From Mesorhizobium alhagi CCNWXJ12-2 (GTDB taxonomy: Bacteria > Pseudomonadota > Alphaproteobacteria > Rhizobiales > Rhizobiaceae): a DNA stretch of 64,000 bases. The notes below the pieces were generated by a model. That model was not told the origin of the DNA. It saw only the letters and a list, made by a program, of their open reading frames with translations, and made no database searches. Both the position numbers and the translations under genes were made by a program. The number at the start of each line of letters is the position of its first letter. Position 1 is the stretch's first letter. Below are positions 24,486 through 31,846 of the stretch, piece by piece. The stretch is taken from assembly GCF_000236565.1 (NCBI RefSeq), contig NZ_AHAM01000140.1, positions 1 to 64,000 of the forward strand. The letters run 5' to 3'.

Positions 24486-26924
24486 TCAGACGATGAAGTC
24501 GGTGCCCGCCATGAAGTTGGTGCCGGCGACCAGGATCTGCATGTCGGCGGTCGAATCGCCGTTCACATCGGCGTCGATGATCACGGTGCCGTTGTAGTTC
24601 GAGTAACGAAGCTGGCCGGCGACGCCGGAAAATGCCGCGCTGCCGATAAACGAAAAGGCCTGGTTGCCGCCGGCGAGCGTGTTGGCGTCGATTGTCGAGA
24701 GATCGATCAGATCGAAGCCGTGGCTGAAGCCGCCGACGATCGAGTCGCGCAGCGCCGGTCCGGCCGGGCTGTGGGAAACCAGGTCGAAATCGAACCGATC
24801 GTTTCCAGTGCCGCCGTTGAGGATGTCGCTGCCTGCACCGCCGATCAGCGTGTCATTGCCGGCGCCACCGTTCAGCGTGTCATTGCCAGCCCCGCCGGTG
24901 ATGTAGTCGTTGCCGTTATCTCCGCTGAGTATGTTGGCGCCCGAATTGCCGACCAGGGTGTTGTCGAGCGTATTGCCGGTGCCGTTCAGATCGCCTGCGC
25001 CCAGCAGTTCCAGCCGCTCGACATTGTTGGCCAGTGTCCGGTCAATGTAGGAGCGAACCGTATCCGTCCCCTGGCCGGCATTCTCGATCGTGTTGTCTCC
25101 CGCGGCCGCGACGACGAATATGTCATCGCCTCCGCCGCCCACCATATAGTCGTTTCCCGCGCCGCCATTGAGCAAATTGTTGCCGGCATTGCCGACCAGC
25201 GTGTTGTTCAGCGCATTGCCGGTGCCGCTAAGGTTGCCTGAGCCCTGCAACTCCAGCCGCTCGACATTGGCGGCCAGCCCCCAGTCGATATACGAACGGA
25301 CCGTGTCCGTTCCCTGGCCGGCGTTCTCGATCGTGCTGTCGCCGGCTGCGGCGACCACGAAGATGTCATCCCCGCCGCCGCCCACCATGTAGTCGTTGCC
25401 GGCGCCGCCATTGAGCAGGTTGTTGCCGGCATTGCCGACCAGCGTATTGTTCAGCGCGTTGCCAGTGCCATTCAGATCGCCCGAGCCCTGCAACTCCAGC
25501 CGCTCGACATTGGCGGCTAGCGTCCAGTCGATGTAGGAGCGCACCGTGTCGGTGCCCTGGCCGGCAAACTCGAACGTGACATCGCCGGTTGCAGCCACGA
25601 TGTAGATGTCGTCGCCAAGTCCGCCGGACATTGTGTCGGCACCAGCGCCCCCGTTCAGCGTATCGTTGCCGCCGGCTCCATACATGATATCGCGCAGATC
25701 ATCGCCAGTCAGCGTCTCGTTCGTTGCATCGCCTGTCGTGGTGCGGATGAACTGGGTACCCTGCGCGGCCACGTGGGTGCCGGAAGCGTCCGCGCCAGCG
25801 GCCTCGCTATCGTTCCATGCCGCGAAGAAACGGCCTCCGCCCATGCCCGCCACACTCGAAGCAGTCTGCACCCCAGTCGTAACCTCCAGGTTGAACTCCT
25901 CACCTATCTCGTTGCCTGAGAAGTCGAACACCTGGGCGAACACATCGCTGTTTCCGTTGCGGTCCGACGTGTAGCTCACCAGCAGGTAATTGCTGGAGAT
26001 CACAGCGATATCGCAGTGGGAGATCAGATCGGTACCAAAATCGATCGTGCGGGTGTCTGTTTCATTGCCCGAGGCATCAAAGAATCCAACTTCGAGCTCG
26101 GTGTTCGTCGCTGCGCCGTTGTATTGGTCAATATAGGCAAGGGCGAAGCCGCCATTCGGGAGTGCGGCAAGCGCCGGATCATACTGGTTGTCGGGCTGGA
26201 AAACGGCCGTGATCTCCGCGCTAACCGCGTTGCCTATGGAATCATAAACCCGGGAAATGACGTTGAGGTCGCCACCGCCGACATCTTCGGTCCAGGTGAC
26301 GACGAAGTTGCCGCCGGTCAGGCCGACCACCGCAGGCTGCGACACTGACAATGCTGACCCGGCGCCGCCCGCGATTACCGGGCCGGCTCGTAAGGAGCCG
26401 TCATTGTTGTAGATCACGAATTCGGCGTTGGTATTCGTTCCGGAGCCGGCGAACTCATCGGTGTATGCCACCACGAAACCCCCGCCTGCAAGCGCGGCGA
26501 CCACCGGGTCGGTCTGATTGTCGGTGGCTTGGCCCTCCGCTTGCGTAACGATGTTCTGCGTATCGACTATGGCGCCCGACGGGTCGAAGATATGGAACTC
26601 CACGTCGTCTTCCGGGCCGCCGTCGTCATCCTCGTTGACGACCACCACATTGCCGTTCGAGAGAACCGCGACGGCTGAATCATCCTCGATGTCTGAACCT
26701 CCACCAGCCGACACCAGCCTGTCGCCTACGTCGAGCGCATTGCCGTTCGAGTCAAAGCGCCGGAACACCACATCCTGGAATGCCAGGTCGCCGGTCTCGA
26801 AGGTAAAGAACAGATCACCGTTTTCCAGGACCGCAACATCGGGCCGGAACTGGTAGCCGTCTGTCGTGCTGTTGACGACGAACTCGGGAACGAAATTATT
26901 GAAGGAGTAGGTGATGGTCGCCAT
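24486..26924 (-). CDS. RTX-repeat calcium-binding secreted protein
   Basis: An 812-residue protein with no Sec signal, as expected for type I secretion. Residues about 15-400 hold repeats of roughly 55 residues with a core such as ALPNGGFALAYID. From about 430 there are hemolysin-type nonapeptides (GGAGNDTLNGGAGNDTLIGG). Between these lie three copies of an 81-residue module (DIFVVAAAGD, ENAGQGTDTVRSYID, NVERLELQGSG). The C-terminus GTDFIV fits a type I secretion signal. AGGAG precedes the ATG. No transporter genes are in the window. It could be an adhesin or surface-layer protein; no enzymatic domain was recognised. Confidence 0.88.
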   Translation of the reverse strand: MATITYSFNNFVPEFVVNSTTDGYQFRPDVAVLENGDLFFTFETGDLAFQDVVFRRFDSNGNALDVGDRLVSAGGGSDIEDDSAVAVLSNGNVVVVNEDDDGGPEDDVEFHIFDPSGAIVDTQNIVTQAEGQATDNQTDPVVAALAGGGFVVAYTDEFAGSGTNTNAEFVIYNNDGSLRAGPVIAGGAGSALSVSQPAVVGLTGGNFVVTWTEDVGGGDLNVISRVYDSIGNAVSAEITAVFQPDNQYDPALAALPNGGFALAYIDQYNGAATNTELEVGFFDASGNETDTRTIDFGTDLISHCDIAVISSNYLLVSYTSDRNGNSDVFAQVFDFSGNEIGEEFNLEVTTGVQTASSVAGMGGGRFFAAWNDSEAAGADASGTHVAAQGTQFIRTTTGDATNETLTGDDLRDIMYGAGGNDTLNGGAGADTMSGGLGDDIYIVAATGDVTFEFAGQGTDTVRSYIDWTLAANVERLELQGSGDLNGTGNALNNTLVGNAGNNLLNGGAGNDYMVGGGGDDIFVVAAAGDSTIENAGQGTDTVRSYIDWGLAANVERLELQGSGNLSGTGNALNNTLVGNAGNNLLNGGAGNDYMVGGGGDDIFVVAAAGDNTIENAGQGTDTVRSYIDRTLANNVERLELLGAGDLNGTGNTLDNTLVGNSGANILSGDNGNDYITGGAGNDTLNGGAGNDTLIGGAGSDILNGGTGNDRFDFDLVSHSPAGPALRDSIVGGFSHGFDLIDLSTIDANTLAGGNQAFSFIGSAAFSGVAGQLRYSNYNGTVIIDADVNGDSTADMQILVAGTNFMAGTDFIV
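24990..25610 (-). repeat. Tandem 243-bp coding repeats in the RTX gene
   Basis: An 81-codon module occurs about two and a half times. For example, the CACCAT(A/G)TAGTCGTT word near 25140 recurs 243 bases later near 25382. Copies differ mainly at third positions, so the duplication is not very recent. Confidence 0.75.
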
Positions 26925-27020
26925 GAAAATTGCTCCTGAACAAATGATTGTGCGCACTGGGCCACGGCTACTGCCGTTACTTTGCGATGTCTGGAGTTAT
27001 TTCAGCATTGTCATGGCGTG

Positions 27021-27039
27021 TCTTCGCATGGAGCGAAGA
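27021..27039. promoter_or_regulatory. Inverted repeat upstream of the first AraC gene
   Basis: TCTTCGC (27021-27027) and GCGAAGA (27033-27039) around five bases, in the divergent gap between the RTX gene and the AraC gene. A decayed version (TCTTTGC/GCGAAGG) is at the equivalent place before the second AraC gene (28201-28219). Confidence 0.45.
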
Positions 27040-27114
27040 CTGACATTGCAATGAGCGAACAGTCGTGCGAAGCCGGATGGGCAGAGTGCATAACTGCGCC
27101 TGGAGGCGACTGCT

Positions 27115-28101
27115 ATGTCGGGGGAGTTTTTTTCGGCGCATTTCACCACGACCGATCTGCCGGAACCGGAGCGCCTCGCCGCCTTTCACGAATCGATGGC
27201 TGGCGCCATGGGTCCGGTGGATATGGAAGCGATAGATGATGCCCCGTTCCACGGCACATTGCGGCTCAGTGCCGTCCCTGGCCTCGGCGTAGTCAGTATT
27301 GCCACGACTCCCAAGCGGGTGGCCCGGCAGCCCGCGTCGAACGAAACCGAAGAGAGCGTTATTCTTCTGCGCGTCCGCCCCGCAAGCGGCACATTTCGGG
27401 TCACGCAAAGAAATCGCGAGATCTATCTTGGTTGCGGGGAAGCTGTGGTGCTCAGAGACAATGAGCCGATCGATTGTGCAAATAATACCGTATGCGTCGA
27501 CACTCTTCGTCTTCCACGCTCCGTGTTCGACAATTTCCTTGCCGATTTCGACGGCGCGGCCGGCCGGGTGGTCCCGGCCGGCGCGCCAGCGCTGTCGCTT
27601 CTCGCCTCCTATATCGAAAATGTACATGACGAACTGCCACGCTCTCCCACATTGCGGCATCTGATGCCGATACATGTGCGCGACCTCATGGCCGTGTTCA
27701 TGGGCGCCACGCGCGACGCCGAAATGCAGGCCATGGGGCGCGGAGTGGCCGCCGCACGACTGCGGGCGATCAAGCTCGAAATGGCGAGGCGCCTCCATCA
27801 TGCCGACCTCACGGCCGAACGGGTGGGGCGTGACCACAAGGTAAGCGCGCGCTATGTGCAGAAGCTCTTCGAAAGAGACGGCACGACGTTCAACAATTAT
27901 CTGAGCGGTCTGCGATTGGAAGAGGCACGGCGGCGGATCAGCAATCCGGAGCTTGCCCATTTGCCGATCACCGAGATCGTCTTTGACGCCGGCTTCAACG
28001 ACCTGTCGACTTTCTACAGGCTTTTTCGCAGACGTTTCGACGCCACGCCTTCGGACCTGAGGTCGGCCAGTTCTACTTCAGCCCCTCCGATAGCGGATTG
28101 A
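27115..28101 (+). CDS. AraC-family transcriptional regulator, copy 1
   Basis: A 328-residue regulator: an N-terminal AraC_binding_2-like sensor domain (about 1-180) and a C-terminal double helix-turn-helix (about 225-320: LTAERVGRDHKVSARYVQKLF ... ITEIVFDAGFNDLSTFYRLFRRRF). CTGGAGGCGACTGCT precedes the ATG. It is divergent from the RTX gene and followed by a closely related paralogue; it may regulate the RTX gene. The effector is unknown. Confidence 0.9.
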   Translation: MSGEFFSAHFTTTDLPEPERLAAFHESMAGAMGPVDMEAIDDAPFHGTLRLSAVPGLGVVSIATTPKRVARQPASNETEESVILLRVRPASGTFRVTQRNREIYLGCGEAVVLRDNEPIDCANNTVCVDTLRLPRSVFDNFLADFDGAAGRVVPAGAPALSLLASYIENVHDELPRSPTLRHLMPIHVRDLMAVFMGATRDAEMQAMGRGVAAARLRAIKLEMARRLHHADLTAERVGRDHKVSARYVQKLFERDGTTFNNYLSGLRLEEARRRISNPELAHLPITEIVFDAGFNDLSTFYRLFRRRFDATPSDLRSASSTSAPPIAD

Positions 28102-28290
28102 TCGGCTCGAAGCAGTCGGCGCCTTCGACGTGGTAGAACTGTATCCGCGGGTGCCGTTACTTTGCGATGCCTGCAGTTTTTTTATCATCTTCGGGGCGTG
28201 TCTTTGCATGAAGCGAAGGCTTGAATTGCATTGAGCGAACAGTTGTGCGAATGCGAATAGACGGCGCTGGCCGCGTTGGGGGCGACGATA

Positions 28291-29271
28291 ATGTCTGAAG
28301 AGTTGTTTTCAGCGCACTTCACCACGGCAGAATTGCCTGAGGCGGATCGCTTGGCCGCGCATCGCGAATTCTTCAAGAATGCGATGGGGCCAGTAGATAT
28401 ACAAGCTGTTGGGGACACCGCCTTTCAAAGCAAATTGCGGCTAAGTGCGGTCCCGGGCTTCGGCGTGGCGAGCGTATTCACATCTCCGACCACTGTGGGC
28501 CGGCGGCCGGCACAATCGAACGAGGCGGAGGAAAGCCTGTTCTTCCTCCTCGTCCGCCCGGGAAGCGGCGCTTATCAGGTCACTCAAGGAAACCGCGAGA
28601 TCGATCTCGGCAACGGCGAGGCCGTTGTGCTGAGGGGGAACGAGCCGATCAGCGGCATCAACGAGACCGCTAGGGTCGACACCTTCCGTATGCCGGTGTC
28701 CCTGTTCGATCATTTGCTTGCAGATTTCGACGGCGCGGTCGGCCGGTCTGTCCCGGCAAGTGCGCCGGCGCTGTCGCTTCTCGCTTCCTACATCGAAACA
28801 ATTCACGACGAATTGCCACGCTCTCCTGCGTTGCGGCATCTGGCACCGTTGCACATGCGTGACCTTATGACCGTGTTCATGGGCGCCACGCGCGACGCCG
28901 AGATGCAGGCCATGGGGCGCGGAGTGGCCGCCGCACGACTGCGAGCGATTAAGCTCGACATGGCCAGGCATCTCCAGCGAGCGGATCTCACGGCCGAACG
29001 GGTGGGGCGTGACCACAAGGTAAGCGCGCGCTATGTGCAGAAGCTCTTCGAAAGAGATGGCACGACGTTCAACAATTATCTGAGCGATCTGCGGCTGGAA
29101 GAGGCAAGGCGGCGGATCAGCAATCCGGCGCTTGCTCATTTTCCGATCACCGAGATCGTCTTTGATGCCGGCTTCAACGACCTGTCGACCTTCTACAGGC
29201 TTTTTCGCAAGCGCTTCGACGCCACACCTTCGGACCTGAGGGCAGCAGCCTGTGAACCGGGCACTCCGTAA
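28291..29271 (+). CDS. AraC-family transcriptional regulator, copy 2
   Basis: A 326-residue paralogue of the preceding gene with the same domain order. The DNA-binding half is almost identical to copy 1, both in protein and in DNA, while the sensor half has diverged (roughly 60% identity by eye). The ATG at 28291 aligns with the copy-1 start; the upstream in-frame TTG is less likely. The intergenic sequence before it is also a copy of that before copy 1. Confidence 0.9.
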   Translation: MSEELFSAHFTTAELPEADRLAAHREFFKNAMGPVDIQAVGDTAFQSKLRLSAVPGFGVASVFTSPTTVGRRPAQSNEAEESLFFLLVRPGSGAYQVTQGNREIDLGNGEAVVLRGNEPISGINETARVDTFRMPVSLFDHLLADFDGAVGRSVPASAPALSLLASYIETIHDELPRSPALRHLAPLHMRDLMTVFMGATRDAEMQAMGRGVAAARLRAIKLDMARHLQRADLTAERVGRDHKVSARYVQKLFERDGTTFNNYLSDLRLEEARRRISNPALAHFPITEIVFDAGFNDLSTFYRLFRKRFDATPSDLRAAACEPGTP

Positions 29272-29369
29272 AAGCGGCGGAGAAATGGTCGGTAATCGCC
29301 TGGTTTGACGCGAAGGTCTGCGCTGCAAACCACCTCATGGCGAAGACCGATCGGTCCAGCCCGCCACCC

Positions 29370-31649
29370 CTACTTCTCGCACAGCCGCCTTGGCCCGGAA
29401 TACGGCTGAAAAGTACAATCCTCGGCCCGGAACGAGCGGTAGGCGCGCGAGCAGGCGCGCACATTGCACGACACCGGCGTCTCCTCTTCCGCGGAGGCAG
29501 CCACCGCCTCCGCCCCCGGCCGGCCCTCGGCCGCTTCTGCGGCCGTCATGAAATTCTTCCAGATAACCGCCGGCAGGGAGCCGCCGGTGATCTCGTTCAT
29601 CGGCGTGTCGTCGTCATTGCCGACCCAGACGCCGGCCACCAGCGGCTCGTTGAAGCCGATGAACCAGGCGTCGCGATAATTCTGGCTGGTGCCGGTCTTG
29701 CCGGCGGCAAAACCCTCCAGCCCGGCCGCCTTGCCGGTGCCGCGCTCGACAACCAGCTGCAAGAGCCCGACCAGATTGCGCTGCACGCCGCTCAGATCGG
29801 TTTCCGGCTGCTTCGACGGCCCGACCCGAAACGCCTGCGGCTGGCCCTCGCTCTGAAACGAGACGATGCCCCACGGCTCGATCGGCGCCAGCCCCGCCCG
29901 CACCGAGGCGTAGGCGCCGGTGAGATCCAGCAGGTTGACCTCCGACGCGCCCAGCGCCAGCGCCGGCGTTTCGATCAGCGGCGCGTCGATGCCGAGCTCG
30001 CGCGCCGCCGCCACGACGTTCTTCAGGCCCACCTCCTGCGCGAGGTTGACCATCGCGGCGTTGAGCGACCGAGCGAAGGCCTCGGCGATGGAGACGCGGC
30101 CATTATACTCGCCGCCGAAATTTTTCGGCGTCCAGCCGTTTATTTCAACCGGCTCGTCCCTGACGCGGTCGCGTGGCGAATAGCCGGCCTTCAGCGCGGC
30201 ATGGAGCACGAATAGCTTGAACGCCGAGCCCGGCTGCCGCATGGCCGTCACCGCGCGGTTGAACTCGCTGCCGGCATAGTCGCGGCCGCCCACCATCGCC
30301 ACCACCGCGCCGTCCGGCGTCATCGCGACCAGCGCGGCCTGTCCGACCCCGGCCGCCGCTTCCGAGGCGAGCCCCTCGCGCACCGCCTCCTCGGCCAGCG
30401 CCTGCAGCTCCGGCACGATGGTCGTGCGCACCTTGATCGTGCCGCGATAGGGCCCGGCGATCTCGCGCGCATCGTCAAGCACCCAGTCGGAGAACCAGCT
30501 GCCGGCGCGGTGCGCCGGGCGCGCCGGGTTGAGAGTCGCGGCCTGTGCCCTCGCCGAGCGCGCCTCGGCCTCGCCGACCGCGCCGCTCGCCACCATCACG
30601 TCGAGCACTGTCCCGGTCCGCCTGGCGGCGGCTTGCGGGTTGGTGAGCGGGCTGAGCTGCGACGGCGACCTGATGATGCCGGCGAGCAGCGCGGATTCGC
30701 TCAGGTTCAGCTGGTTCACCCCCTTGTCGAAATAGACCCGCGCCGCCGCCGGCACGCCCGTCGCGCCCGCGCCGAGATAGATGTTGTTGAGATAGCGCGT
30801 CAGGATTTCGTCCTTGCCGAGCCGCGCTTCCAGCCAGAAGGCGATGACCAGTTCCTGGATCTTGCGCTTGAAGGTGCGGTCGCTCTCCAGATAGAGAATC
30901 TTGATAAGCTGCTGGGTGATGGTGCTGCCGCCCTCGACCACCTCGCCGGCCAGGAGATTGCGCCAGACCGCCCGCCCGACGCCGCGGAAATCGATGCCGT
31001 AATGCTCGTAGAAGCGGCGGTCCTCGACCGCCAGCACCGCGTCGACCAGATGCGGCGGAAATTCCTCGCGCTTGGCGTAGGCGCCCTGATAGGGCCCCTG
31101 CTGCACGATCGCTTCGCCGTCGGCGCTTTCCAGCACCACCACCGGCTTCAGCGAGCCTTCGGCGATCTCCTGCCAAGGCACGTCGCGCAGCGCCCACCAC
31201 AGAACGCCGACCGAGACCGCCAACACGGCCAGCGTTGAAAAGGCCGCCGCCCGAAGCCACGGAAACCGCCTGCGGCGTTCGGCTGCCGGCGAAATGTTGA
31301 GGTCCGCCCCGCCTGTCCGGCCCTTCCAGCGTTCGGCAAGCGGCCGCGCCATTGCCGGCAGGCCGCGGATCGAGCCGGCCAGCGCGCCGATCCTCGCCTC
31401 CATGCGCGAATAGTCGGCCTCGCGTGCCCTTGCCCCGAGCCGCCTTACGCCCACTGAGACCGCCCTTCCCGCCCGCCGCGCGGCAACGCCGAGATCGTGG
31501 CGCAGCGCGCTGGCGAGTTCCGCCGCCGCCCGTCCCGTGCGGCCGAAGGCAGGCCGCGAATCCTCGTCCTCGCGCGGTTCGGGCGCGCCGGGCGGCGGTG
31601 GCCTTTCGTTGTCGGCGGCGCTCGTTCGAGCCGTTTTCCTGCCTGCCAT
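29370..31649 (-). CDS. mrcA: Penicillin-binding protein 1A-type bifunctional transglycosylase/transpeptidase
   Basis: A 759-residue class A PBP that polymerises and cross-links peptidoglycan in the periplasm. It has a long basic cytoplasmic N-terminus, one membrane helix (FSTLAVLAVSVGVLWWAL, about 125-143), a GT51 domain (EDRRFYEHYGIDFRG, GGSTITQQLIK) and a transpeptidase domain with SxxK (PGSAFK), SLN and KTGTSQ. The last 30 residues (CSRAYRSFRAEDCTFQPYSG then PRRLCEK) form a Cys-rich tail resembling BA14K repeats. The ATG at 31649 lies well inside a longer open frame and fits the family. Confidence 0.93.
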   Translation of the reverse strand: MAGRKTARTSAADNERPPPPGAPEPREDEDSRPAFGRTGRAAAELASALRHDLGVAARRAGRAVSVGVRRLGARAREADYSRMEARIGALAGSIRGLPAMARPLAERWKGRTGGADLNISPAAERRRRFPWLRAAAFSTLAVLAVSVGVLWWALRDVPWQEIAEGSLKPVVVLESADGEAIVQQGPYQGAYAKREEFPPHLVDAVLAVEDRRFYEHYGIDFRGVGRAVWRNLLAGEVVEGGSTITQQLIKILYLESDRTFKRKIQELVIAFWLEARLGKDEILTRYLNNIYLGAGATGVPAAARVYFDKGVNQLNLSESALLAGIIRSPSQLSPLTNPQAAARRTGTVLDVMVASGAVGEAEARSARAQAATLNPARPAHRAGSWFSDWVLDDAREIAGPYRGTIKVRTTIVPELQALAEEAVREGLASEAAAGVGQAALVAMTPDGAVVAMVGGRDYAGSEFNRAVTAMRQPGSAFKLFVLHAALKAGYSPRDRVRDEPVEINGWTPKNFGGEYNGRVSIAEAFARSLNAAMVNLAQEVGLKNVVAAARELGIDAPLIETPALALGASEVNLLDLTGAYASVRAGLAPIEPWGIVSFQSEGQPQAFRVGPSKQPETDLSGVQRNLVGLLQLVVERGTGKAAGLEGFAAGKTGTSQNYRDAWFIGFNEPLVAGVWVGNDDDTPMNEITGGSLPAVIWKNFMTAAEAAEGRPGAEAVAASAEEETPVSCNVRACSRAYRSFRAEDCTFQPYSGPRRLCEK

Positions 31650-31846
31650 GAATATCTGTCGTTCGCGCGTCCCTGATTCCCGAACTAGCGCGAACGGCAG
31701 CTTCGGAAAGTGCGCTCGCGGGCATTTGAGCACCCGCGTTGCCCTGCCGCACGCCACGGCCCGTGCGCGGGCCAAACGCCGCGCCTGCCGGCACAAAACG
31801 GAAACGCTGCTGGTCTTTCCGCCCCGAATCACTACATTCGGTGTCA

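Larger units (their letters stand above)
26972..29271 (+). repeat. Tandem duplication of a regulator plus its promoter region
   Basis: Unit 1 is 26972-28151 and unit 2 runs from 28152 to about 29271. Both begin TGCCGTTACTTTGCGATG and continue with matching leader sequences (GCGTGTCTT(C/T)GCATG, GAGCGAACAGT(C/T)GTGCGAA), then the AraC gene. The offset is about 1180 bases. Confidence 0.8.

Noticed and set aside
24990-25610. Regular repeats considered as a CRISPR array
   Set aside because: The 243-bp period encodes RTX modules in frame, without short repeats or unique spacers.
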